64,000 bases of DNA from Diphasiastrum complanatum (Eukaryota > Streptophyta > Lycopodiopsida > Lycopodiales > Lycopodiaceae), in NCBI GenBank assembly GCA_029204225.1, contig CM055096.1, positions 43,569,967 to 43,633,966 on the forward strand, written 5' to 3'. Of the stretch, positions 55,238-64,000 are shown piece after piece (position 1 is the first letter of the stretch; each line of letters starts with the position of its first letter). Both the position numbers and the translations under genes were made by a program. The notes under the pieces were generated by a model. The model was not told where the DNA came from. It did not search any database and worked only from the letters and a program-made list of their open reading frames with translations.

Positions 55238-57118
55238 TTGAAGGAGGAATTTACATTTGTGTGTAGACGACATACAAGTATGGAAAGGAGCTTCCATGGG
55301 GCAACCCCCAAGATTGGTTCAAGATTATTATTCCTATCCGGAAAGATCGTGGGGAGGAAGTCAGATTTCATGATCGACTCCGGAGCTTCACATAACTATA
55401 TTTCAAGGAGCATAGTAGAACAGTTCAGCTTGCCGACCAGAAATGTAACATCAACGTTCAAGGTAGAAACAGCAAAGGGAGCACTGGACGCAGACAAAGC
55501 GACATTGAACATCTCGGTGCAAATTGGGAGATGGAAGGCTAAACTTAGCTTTCTGATTTTAGAGACGGATGCCTTCGATGTAATTTTGGGCCTTCCCTAG
55601 CTAAATGAACATTGTATTGCAGTTTTGGGTAGGAGCTCAAACTTGGTTCTCTTGGATTACAAGGGACAGATCTGTATGACAAAAGCTCTGCCTGGAGGGA
55701 ACGCGAAGGGCACCGATATTGAACAAAATCTGGTTGCTGCATCTGTGATTAAAAGCATGGAGAAAGGGAAAAGGTCAAAGTGCTTTCTTTGTATCTGCCA
55801 AGAGGTTCCAGAAGGGAAAAACACACAACTGAAAAACTTGCCAAAGGAGGTGGCAGATTTGCTAGAGGAATTTAGCGATGTGTTTCCAGAAGAACTCCCA
55901 GCTAAGTTACCTCCTCGAAGACCAGTGGACCATAAGATTGAGTTGGTGCCAGGAACAGAACCAACTTCACGAGCACCTTATAGGATGTCCCAAGAAGAGT
56001 TGGTGGAACTGAAACGACAACTTGGTGAATTGATAGACAAAGGATTCATTAGACCCAGTGCTTCACCTTTTGGAGCCCCTGTACTATTCGTGGAAAAGGC
56101 GGACAAGACACTACGGATGTGTGTGGATTACCACATGCTCAACAAGGGTACCATCAAGAACAAGCATCCCATGCCTAGAATTGATGACCTGTTCGACCAG
56201 CTCAAACATGCCAGATATTTTAGCCGAATAGATCTTAGATCTAGATATCACCAAATTCGAATAGCTAAAGGCGATGAGCACAAAACGGCTTTTCGAACAC
56301 GGTATGGGAGTCACGAATTCAGGGTGATGCCGTTCGGTCTAACAAACGCACCAGCCACTTTTTGCACGTTGATGAACAACATTTTTCAAGACTGCTTAGA
56401 TGAATTTGTCGTTGTGTACATCGATGACATCTTGGTGTTTAGTCGTAGCCTCAAAGATCACATTAAACATTTAAGGACTGTCCTTCAACGACTAAGGAAG
56501 AACAGCTTGTTCGCGAAAAGAGAAAAATGTGAATTTGTGGTAGAGGAAGTTGATTTCCTTGGACACGTTGTAGGCTATGGACGAATTCGGATGAATCCTA
56601 AGAAGATCAAGACTATCTTGGATTGGCTGGCTCCTAAGACTGTTCATGGCATCAAATCCTTTGTGGGCTTATGTAACTTTTACAGGAGATTCATTGAGGC
56701 ATTTAGCAAAATTGTGGCACCACTGTTGGAGCAGACCAAGACTCATCTGAAGATGACATGGACACCAGAATGTGAAGCAGCGTTCCAAGAACTAAAACGA
56801 CGGATCACTCAAGAACTCATTCTTGCCTTACCGGACTTTAGCAAACCTTTTGAAATACATACAGATGCGTCGAACTTTGCTATTAGGGCCGTGCTGATGC
56901 AAGACGGAAAACATGTTGCATATTTTTCAAAGAAATTGAGTGATGTAGAGCGACGATGGCCAACTCATGAAAAAGAAATGGTCGCAGTAGTTCAAGCAGT
57001 GGAGCATTGGAGACATTATGTGGCAGGAAAACCCTTTAAGGCGTTCACTGATAATGTATCACTTAAGTACTTCTCATCCCAAGGTATGCTCACGCCAAAG
57101 CAAATGCGATGGCAAAAC
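55238..57118 (+). pseudogene. Gypsy F protease-RT-RNase H, one stop, interrupted by copia E
   Basis: Protease has FMIDSGASHNYISRS (about 55368) and ends ILGLP followed by TAG where the family has Trp (about 55598). Then a linker, RT ([47 protein letters not shown] with catalytic YIDD near 56421), connection ([17 protein letters not shown]) and RNase H ([40 protein letters not shown]). The frame is open from 55625 to the copia E insertion at 57119, and the same reading continues at 63145. Apart from the one nonsense codon the enzymes look intact. Confidence 0.9.
57095..57118. repeat. 24-bp direct repeat flanking copia E, left copy
   Basis: It begins ccaaagcaaatgcgatgg and ends caaaac. It is identical to 63145-63168. 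In gypsy F it encodes PKQMRWQN. Confidence 0.95.
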
Positions 57119-57773
57119 TGTGAAAATTGTCAACATTTCCTAGCTAGTTTGAGGCCTAAATTGGCTAAAATTGTAAATAGTTTTGGTTCTGGAGTTTCAC
57201 ACGTGTGAACCAGGCCACAATGTTTTTATTTACTGTATTTTTTCAGTATGATGAAGTGTCAAACTTCATACCCTTCAAAATGAGACCATTTTGATGTATT
57301 TTGGTCATATAAGCCATTTTTAGCTATTTTTCCTATATAGGGAATATCTAGGGTCAAGTACCTTCTAGAGAGAGGAGAGAGAGTCATCTTCCTCATCCAT
57401 AAATAGTAGGGAAGTCGTGGAGAACAGGTTGGAGAAACCTTTTGTATGCTTCATTGAGATCAATAGATCATTGTCATTGTTTCTTCCTCCATTGAGAGCA
57501 TTGTTGTGTGTATTGTCTTCAAGCTATTGTGTATGATCTTAGGTGCTTTCCAAAAGTGGTAGGCTGATGTATTATGGACTGTATAATGCTATTTTGGGCC
57601 GCACTTGATGTTTATGGAAGTTTCCATTTGTGATAAATGCTTTTTGATCAAGTTCTTTGCATTCTAGGTAGCATAGAATGTGTTGCCAATTCCTAGCTTA
57701 TGTAGTTTGGAGTGCAAGCATTCAAGCCAATGATCTTGGAGTTTAGATCCACTTAGGATCTGTATTTTTCACA
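57119..57773 (+). repeat. Copia E 5' LTR with promoter-like elements
   Basis: TGTGAAAATTGTC … TTTTTCACA, 655 bp. It contains gtttcacacgtgtgaacc (57194-57211), TATA-like tatatag (57334-57340) and ccataaatag (about 57397), and purine-rich gagagaggagagaga nearby. The R/U5 boundary is not determinable by eye. Confidence 0.95.
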
Positions 57774-57785
57774 TGGTATCAGAGC
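57774..57785 (+). other. Primer-binding site of copia E
   Basis: TGGTATCAGAGC, directly adjoining the LTR; tRNA-iMet type. Confidence 0.95.
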
Positions 57786-58540
57786 TGGTTGGCTTCTATT
57801 TACAGTAAGTATTCCATTTTTGGTGATATTTGGATGTTTGATCAAGTTCTAGCATGATTTTGCATTGCTTTGTTGATCAAATCTTACTAACCTTTGTTTT
57901 GTGAGTTGAACTTGTGGATCAAAAGCATATTTCAGGTCTATTGAAGATCAGAGACTGAAAAGAAACTATTTTGGATCAGATCATAACACCTAATCATTTG
58001 TGATTGTGAGGCTTGTGCATATTCAATACTAACAATGTTCTTTTCAATCCTATTGTTGACAACTTTTCAACTTTTCATTCACCTCTAAATCTTGTATTTA
58101 TCACTTGCTGGAGTTTATAAACTTTTAGAAGTGTGGTTTACATGTGGTTTTACAGGTTGAATCAATATCTTAGTGTGTTGATCATATGTTGATCAAGTTT
58201 GTTCATTACTAGGTAATCTTGGCATCCTAGTTTTGGGTATTTTCTAAGAATGCAAGTAACTCTTCACACCATAACTTGATTTGGTCACTTGCTGGAAAGT
58301 TTGAGAGCTTAAGCAAGAGTGTGTTCAGGTTGGTTTGATTTTGTAATCCATTCTTAGTGTGTGCAAAGTGTTGCATGTGTTTCAATCTTCCTTTCTATGC
58401 TTGGAAACCATCTAGGTTCAAGATAGAAGTGTTTTAGGGTCCTAAATCTTCATAGATCTCTTTATCTATCATTTGTTGAGAGAAAAGTGAGTGCTAAGTG
58501 CTTTAGGACAGAACCTAAAAGTTGAAGAAACATTAGAATC
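57786..58540 (+). other. Copia E untranslated leader
   Basis: A 755-nt AT-rich leader without long open frames. It would contain packaging and dimerisation signals, but I cannot point to one. Confidence 0.7.
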
Positions 58541-61500
58541 ATGGCTTCCAATGGTGGGATCATGCTAGAGTCTAGTGAAAGGTTGAGTTCATCAAACTAC
58601 TCTACTTGGAAAGTGAGGATGGAGTCCTTACTTGAGTTGAATGAACTCATGGACATAGTTGCAGAAATTGAAGAGAGACCTCTCACACTTCAAGAGCAAC
58701 AAAGGTTTGATAAGAAGGCCAAAAGGGCTCTTCATATCATTAAAATGAATGCTACAAATGAACTTCTCAAGGAAGTTGGAAAGTGTCAAAGTGCAAGTGA
58801 GGCATGGAATGCCTTAAAGAAGCTCTTTGAATCAAAGTCCACATCTAGGGTATTGACCCTAAGGAGACAAATATTTTCTAGTAGGCAAAGAGAGGGTGAA
58901 AGTGCTCATGCATTTATCTTGAGAGTTAAGTCCCTAAGTGATGATTTAGCATGCATTGATGAGAACATAAAAGATGGTGAAATAGTCCAAGTTATGTTGA
59001 ATGGTTTGCTAAATGAACATGCTAACCTTGTGCAAAGTTTTGCCATTCAAAGAGTCTTGCCAAGTGTGGTTGACTTGCAAGAAATCTTATTGGCTGAAGA
59101 ACATAGGTTGCAATCAAAGCTTGATGGTGCATCCTTGCAAGGTGGAGGTGAAGAGGCTTTCTTCACAAAAGGCAAATTCAAGGGCAAAGGTAAAGGCAAA
59201 GGGAAATGGTCCAAAGGTGGTAACTTTGATCATGATGATCACTCTTCCTCTTCCTCTTCTACTAAGAACAATAAGTCAAAGTTCAAGTGCTTTTATTGTG
59301 GGATAAAAGGTCATTTTGCAAATGAATGTTATAAGAAGAAAAGAGAGCAAGGAGAGAGGCAAGGAAATCTTACAATAGATGAGGAAGAACATAACACATG
59401 TGAATCACTTGTTATGACTTCAAGTTTGTTAGCCAACATAGATGATAATGATCCTTGGTGGATTGATAGTGGAGCCTCATCTCACATGACAAGACATAAG
59501 GAATACTTTACATCCTTATTGTCTTATGAGGGAGAAGGTAACATCATCTACACTGCAAATGATGGTCAATGTGACATCAAAGGCATAGGCACTATTCCTA
59601 TTTCCCTTTCAACAAATAGGAAAGCAAATCTTGAAAATGTTTTGTACATTCCTTCAATCACTAAGAATTTGCTTAGTGTAAGTCAAATGATTGACAAAGG
59701 ACTTGATGTGGAGTTCATTGGAGATGCATGTTTGATAAGTAAATGTGGATCCTTGATTGCTCAAGGTAGGAGGCATGGTAAACTTTTCAAGCTTGATGCA
59801 TGTGTGATCTCTAATCATGAAGGATGTATGGCTAGGGAGCAATTGACAAACCAAGAAGTTTGGCACAAGAGGTTGGGCCATCCCAACTTCAAATCTTTGG
59901 AGGTAATGGCAAAGAAAGAGCTTGTTCTTGGTCTCCCTAAAAGTCTTGTTGCAAACAATAGTGTTTGTGAACATTGTGCCTTGTCCAAATCTCATAGACT
60001 TGCTTATTCTAGATCTACTTCTAGATCTAAAGAAGCTTTTCAACTTGTGCATTCTGATATTCATTCTTCTAGTACAACTAGCAATGGTGGGGCAAAGATG
60101 TATGCAACTTTCATTGATGACTTTAGTAGGTATACTTGGATCTATCTTCTTAAAAGTAAGGATGAAGTGTTTGCTGCATTTGTCAAGTTCAAGAATGAAA
60201 TGGAAAACCAATTCAATACAAAGATCAAATGCTTAAGATCTGATAATGGAGGGGAATACACCTCAAATAGGTTCAAAGACTTTTGTATAGCACATGGGAT
60301 TAAGAGGGAGATGTCTAGTCCTAGGACTCCACAACAGAATGGAGTGGCCGAGAGGAAGAATAGAACCCTTTGTGAATGTGCCAAGGCAATGAGACTACAT
60401 GCTAATCTTGCTAAGTCTTTTTGGGGGGAAGCTTTAGCATGTGCTAACTATCTATGTAATAGATGGACAAGTGCTTCCTTGGATGGTAAAACTCCTCATG
60501 AGGTTCTTTATGGTAGAAGGCCGAGTGTCAAGCATTGTAGGATCTTTGGATGTACATGTTTTGTCAATATCACACTTGATGATAGAACTAAAGAAGATCT
60601 TTCATCAAAGAAGGGTGTGTTTGTTGGCTATAGTGAAGTAAGCAAGGCTTACAAAGTGTACATTCCTTCTACAAAGAAAGTTGTCATAAGTAGGGATGTC
60701 ATCTTTCATGAAGAGAATGTTTCCAATGTTGTTGATGTTGATGTTGATGTGCCTACTAATCATCATGATGTGCAAGATGTCTTGGATGAAGATGGAGATG
60801 CCACTCCAAAGCAAACTTCAAGGAAGACTCAAAGGCAAAGGGCTAAGCCATCAAGGCTAACCTATGATGAAAAAGGAAAGCAAGTGGTGGACAACTCTAA
60901 CTTTGCTTTTCTTACCTCTTTTGATGAACCAACTTGTGTAAATGAAGCAATTCAAAAGAAGGAATGGATCCAAGCCATGGATCATGAGCATCAAGCACTC
61001 ATCAAAAGCAACACATGGAGGTTGGTAAAGCTTCCAAAGGACAAGAAGGCAATTGGTTGTAAGTGGATCTTCAAGATCAAGACAAATCAAGATGGATCAA
61101 TCAACAAGTACAAGGCAAGGTTGGTGGCAAAGGGGTATGCTCAAGAATATGGTATTGACTATGATGAGACCTTTGCACCCGTGGCAAAGATGGTAACTAT
61201 TCGAATCCTAATCTCTCTTGCAACTCTTTATGATTGGGATATGTGGCAAATGGATGTTACTAATGCCTTCTTGAATGGTGATCTTGAAGAAGATATTTAC
61301 ATGGAGCAACCCGAGGGCTATGTTTCACATGATGAGCCTAATCATGTGTGCTATCTCCAAAAGAGTTTGTATGGGCTAAAGCAAGCACCAAGGAGTTGGT
61401 ATGCTAAGCTCAATTCCTTCTTACTTTCTCAAAACTTTGTTATGAGTGAGTATGATCATTCTCTCTACTTTAGATTGAATGAAAATGATATCACTTTACT

Positions 61501-62494
61501 TTTGATCTATGTTGATGACATTATCTTAAGTGGTGGTAACAATCTAGATATAGATGAAATCAATATGGCACTCAAAAGAGAGTTTGAAATTCAAGATCTT
61601 GGTAAACTTCATTATATCTTAGGAATAGAGATTATTAGAACTTCTAAATCTACATTCATATGTCAAGAAAAGTATGTTAACTCTATTCTAAAAAGGTTTC
61701 ATATGGAAGATTGTAAAGTTGTTTCTACTCCTATGGAATCAAATGTAAAGCTAACTACAAGAAGTAATGAAAGATCCTTCAAGGACATTACTCTCTATAG
61801 AAAGCTAATAGGATCTCTTATATGGTTAACCATCACAAGACCTGATCTAAGCTTTGTGGTTGGTAAACTAAGTCAATTTATGCAAGATCCTAGTGAGGCT
61901 CATTGGAAGCTAGGAAAGAGAGTACTTAGATACATCTCGGGATCTAGAGATTTTGGCATCTTGTATGGAGGTACTACACCTAACCTTTGTGGATTTTCAG
62001 ATTCAGATTTTGCAGGTGATAAAATGGATAGGAAGTCAACAAGTGCCTTTGCAATCTATCTTGGAGATGGAGTGGTCTCATGGCTATCAAAGAAGCAACC
62101 AACTATCTCTCTATCTTCCACCGAAGCCGAGTACAAGGCATTAACAACATGCACCAAGGAGATTCTTTGGATCAAGAGGATGTTATTGGATCTTCACTTG
62201 CTGGAACCAGAGAAGACTCCAATCATACTTTGTGATAACCTTTCAGCCCAAAGCTTGGCAAGCAATCCTGTTTTTCATGCAAGGAGCAAGCACATTGAGA
62301 TTGCTCACCATTTTGTGAGAGATCAAGTCATTGCCAAAGAGGTGGAGCTTCAACATGTCTCTTCAAAGGAGTGTGTGGCTGATATCTTCACCAAACCATT
62401 GGGAAAGGACCTATATTTAATGCATGGATCTAATCTTGGAATGTGCTCAAAGACTATGTTGAAACTAGCATCCAATGTTGAAGAGGGAGTGTGA
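58541..62494 (+). CDS. Copia E gag-pol polyprotein, intact (1,317 aa)
   Basis: One frame from ATG 58541 to TGA 62492-62494. Gag occupies about 1-245 (NYSTWKVRMESLLELNEL near 20), then a K/G-rich linker. CCHC knuckle CFYCGIKGHFANEC is at 250-263. Aspartic protease is WWIDSGASSHMT with DSG at 309-311. The pre-integrase zinc domain (VWHKRLGHPNF … CEHC) spans about 440-490. Integrase acids D506, D568 and E604 fit the D,D-35-E spacing. RT has RLVAKGYAQEYGIDYDETFA near 860 and catalytic YVDD at 990-993. RNase H is SDSDFAGDKMDRKST (about 1150) to SSTEAEYKAL, then HARSKHIEIAHHFVRD and DIFTKPLG. No missing catalytic residue, stop or frameshift. Gag and Pol are one frame as usual for plant copia; the products would assemble into cytoplasmic virus-like particles and return cDNA to the nucleus. 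The stop lies inside the 3' LTR. Confidence 0.97.
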   Translation: MASNGGIMLESSERLSSSNYSTWKVRMESLLELNELMDIVAEIEERPLTLQEQQRFDKKAKRALHIIKMNATNELLKEVGKCQSASEAWNALKKLFESKSTSRVLTLRRQIFSSRQREGESAHAFILRVKSLSDDLACIDENIKDGEIVQVMLNGLLNEHANLVQSFAIQRVLPSVVDLQEILLAEEHRLQSKLDGASLQGGGEEAFFTKGKFKGKGKGKGKWSKGGNFDHDDHSSSSSSTKNNKSKFKCFYCGIKGHFANECYKKKREQGERQGNLTIDEEEHNTCESLVMTSSLLANIDDNDPWWIDSGASSHMTRHKEYFTSLLSYEGEGNIIYTANDGQCDIKGIGTIPISLSTNRKANLENVLYIPSITKNLLSVSQMIDKGLDVEFIGDACLISKCGSLIAQGRRHGKLFKLDACVISNHEGCMAREQLTNQEVWHKRLGHPNFKSLEVMAKKELVLGLPKSLVANNSVCEHCALSKSHRLAYSRSTSRSKEAFQLVHSDIHSSSTTSNGGAKMYATFIDDFSRYTWIYLLKSKDEVFAAFVKFKNEMENQFNTKIKCLRSDNGGEYTSNRFKDFCIAHGIKREMSSPRTPQQNGVAERKNRTLCECAKAMRLHANLAKSFWGEALACANYLCNRWTSASLDGKTPHEVLYGRRPSVKHCRIFGCTCFVNITLDDRTKEDLSSKKGVFVGYSEVSKAYKVYIPSTKKVVISRDVIFHEENVSNVVDVDVDVPTNHHDVQDVLDEDGDATPKQTSRKTQRQRAKPSRLTYDEKGKQVVDNSNFAFLTSFDEPTCVNEAIQKKEWIQAMDHEHQALIKSNTWRLVKLPKDKKAIGCKWIFKIKTNQDGSINKYKARLVAKGYAQEYGIDYDETFAPVAKMVTIRILISLATLYDWDMWQMDVTNAFLNGDLEEDIYMEQPEGYVSHDEPNHVCYLQKSLYGLKQAPRSWYAKLNSFLLSQNFVMSEYDHSLYFRLNENDITLLLIYVDDIILSGGNNLDIDEINMALKREFEIQDLGKLHYILGIEIIRTSKSTFICQEKYVNSILKRFHMEDCKVVSTPMESNVKLTTRSNERSFKDITLYRKLIGSLIWLTITRPDLSFVVGKLSQFMQDPSEAHWKLGKRVLRYISGSRDFGILYGGTTPNLCGFSDSDFAGDKMDRKSTSAFAIYLGDGVVSWLSKKQPTISLSSTEAEYKALTTCTKEILWIKRMLLDLHLLEPEKTPIILCDNLSAQSLASNPVFHARSKHIEIAHHFVRDQVIAKEVELQHVSSKECVADIFTKPLGKDLYLMHGSNLGMCSKTMLKLASNVEEGV
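62480..62489 (+). other. Polypurine tract of copia E
   Basis: gaagagggag immediately before the 3' LTR, overlapping the last codons of gag-pol. Confidence 0.85.
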
Positions 62495-63144
62495 AAATTG
62501 TCAACATTTCCTAGCTAGTTTGAGGCCTAAATTGGCTAAAATTGTAAATAGTTTTGGTTCTGGAGTTTCACACGTGTGAACCAGGCCACAATGTTTTTAT
62601 TTACTGTATTTTTTCAGTATGATGAAGTGTCAAACTTCATACCCTTCAAAATGAGACCATTTTGATGTATTTTGGTCATATAAGCCATTTTTAGCTATTT
62701 TTCCTATATAGGGAATATCTAGGGTCAAGTACCTTCTAGAGAGAGGAGAGAGAGTCATCTTCCTCATCCATAAATAGTAGGGAAGTCGTGGAGAACAGGT
62801 TGGAGAAACCTTTTGTATGCTTCATTGAGATCAATAGATCATTGTCATTGTTTCTTCCTCCATTGAGAGCATTGTTGTGTGTATTGTCTTCAAGCTATTG
62901 TGTATGATCTTAGGTGCTTTCCAAAAGTGGTAGGCTGATGTATTATGGACTGTATAATGCTATTTTGGGCCGCACTTGATGTTTATGGAAGTTTCCATTT
63001 GTGATAAATGCTTTTTGATCAAGTTCTTTGCATTCTAGGTAGCATAGAATGTGTTGCCAATTCCTAGCTTATGTAGTTTGGAGTGCAAGCATTCAAGCCA
63101 ATGATCTTGGAGTTTAGATCCACTTAGGATCTGTATTTTTCACA
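62490..63144 (+). repeat. Copia E 3' LTR
   Basis: 655 bp. I found no difference from 57119-57773 on reading both through. Confidence 0.95.
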
Positions 63145-63168
63145 CCAAAGCAAATGCGATGGCAAAAC
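63145..63168. repeat. 24-bp direct repeat flanking copia E, right copy
   Basis: Identical to 57095-57118, starting directly after the 3' LTR end CACA. Confidence 0.95.
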
Positions 63169-64000
63169 TTTCTCTCGAAATTCAATATAGACATCGTACA
63201 CACGGCGGGAAAGAACAATGTGGTGGCGGATGCACTAAGTAGACAGGAACACTTGATGGCAACAATGACAACTCAGGTGACTGACCTACTCCAAGAAATC
63301 AGGGAGAATTATGGTGCAGATGCGTTGGCGAAGGACTTAATGATCGAATTGCAGCTGGGAAAGCCTCATAAACATTTCACTTGGAAAGATCAAATGGTTG
63401 TTTATAAACAACGCAGAGTATATGTCCCAGACAACATCAACCTGAGGAAGAAAGTCTTGCGAGAACATCATGACGTACTAGCCGCTGGACATCCAGGGGT
63501 GAATCGCATGTATGAACTTCTCAAAAGAGGCTTCTATTGGCCAGGTATGTGGGCAGATGTTGAATCCTATGTGCAAACATGCCCGACATGTCAACAAGTG
63601 AAGGTGGAACCGCTAGTTCCAGCAGGACTACTCCAACCATTACCGGTACCAGCATACCCATGGGATTCGGTGAGCATGGATTTTATTGTTCAACTACCAC
63701 GGTGCCAAGGCTTCGACTCAATTTATGTGGTGGTTGACCGCTTTTCAAAGCAAGTTCATCTAGTACCAACTAAAAGTTCAGTGACAGCTGAAGAAGTGGC
63801 AAGCTTATTTTTCAAATGTGTCTTCAAATACCACGGCCTGCCTAGAACGATTATTTCTGACCGAGACACCAAGTTCGTAGGAAAGTTCTGGACTTGTCTA
63901 TTTCGCCTCGTGGAAACTGGACTGAATTTCAGCACTGCATATCACCCTCAGACAGATGGGCAAACGGAACGAGTCAATCGACAGATTGAACAATATTTAC
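63145..64000 (+). CDS. Gypsy F RNase H end and integrase (continues past window)
   Basis: Open to the window edge without a stop, continuing the frame broken at 57118. RNase H end is FLSKFNIDIVHTAGKNNVVA, DALSR (last catalytic Asp). Integrase HHCC zinc region is REHHDVLAAGHPGVNRMYE … CPTCQQVK. Core acids are all present: SMDFIVQLPR, IISDRDTKFVG and QTDGQTERVNRQIEQYL. The integrase C-terminus and 3' LTR lie outside. This is part of the interrupted gypsy F polyprotein, not an independent gene. Confidence 0.92.

Larger units (their letters stand above)
57119..63144 (+). mobile_element. Copia E: complete, apparently young autonomous element
   Basis: 6,026 bp: two 655-bp LTRs that read as identical, PBS, intact gag-pol, PPT, all in order. 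It sits in the RNase H region of gypsy F, whose reading is restored once E and one 24-bp repeat are removed. It belongs to the same TGTGAA-LTR lineage as copia D and the nested copia. Confidence 0.95.

Noticed and set aside
57774-57785. TGGTATCAGAGC stretches as tRNA gene fragments
   Set aside because: Every occurrence sits at an LTR edge and is a primer-binding site. No cloverleaf surrounds it.

Overview
The window is repeat-dominated land-plant DNA. The evidence is: Ty1-copia and Ty3-gypsy polyproteins with initiator-Met-tRNA or Asp-tRNA type primer-binding sites, a chromodomain-type gypsy, En/Spm (CACTA) TNP2 remnants, plant-type TTTAGGG telobox motifs and long GA/GT microsatellites. I cannot place the species. 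I found no convincing single-copy host gene, no rRNA or tRNA gene and no CRISPR. Almost everything is mobile DNA in different states of decay, repeatedly nested.

Layout. 1-3528 holds two decayed + copia fragments. 3529-15457 is a nested stack: a minus LTR (TGTGAA family) was split by minus copia A (4016-15343, TSD ATTTA). A was split by a + copia (about 5826-13497), which itself carries a 2,841-bp insertion containing a 1.3-kb copy of its own RT/RNase H region. 15458-24110 is a decayed minus gypsy (C) split by + copia B (16734-23581, TSD TTTGT). B in turn contains a truncated minus copia (D). 24184-26075 and 41960-45165 hold two related CACTA-like loci. Each pairs a three-exon minus-strand gene, ending in a strongly acidic tail, with arrays of CpG-rich palindromes (cores tccacgcgtgga and tgccacgcgtggca). 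TNP2-type transposase remnants lie at 30310-31150 and 50874-51640. 31150-41850 mixes foldback hairpins, microsatellites, two TSD-verified solo LTRs and a chromodomain gypsy 3' end whose LTR carries a CCCTT/AAGGG hairpin array. 46787-50830 holds four decayed copia/gypsy pieces. 51826-53570 is a minus, apparently multi-exon gene with a SET-domain C-terminal half, next to a TNP2 remnant.

53625 to the window end is gypsy F. It has an LTR, PBS, a leader with five copies of a GTGCT...AGCAC hairpin, and PR-RT-RNaseH-IN with one nonsense codon and no recognisable gag. F is interrupted by a complete, apparently very young copia E (57119-63144): LTRs that read as identical, an intact 1,317-aa gag-pol, and an unusual 24-bp flanking direct repeat instead of the expected 5 bp. 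E is the only element here that looks able to supply its own proteins. The most interesting leads are the palindrome-array/acidic-protein CACTA-like loci, the SET gene beside TNP2, the hairpin arrays in gypsy F and the chromodomain gypsy, and the two abnormal insertion structures (9531-12372 and 57095-63168).
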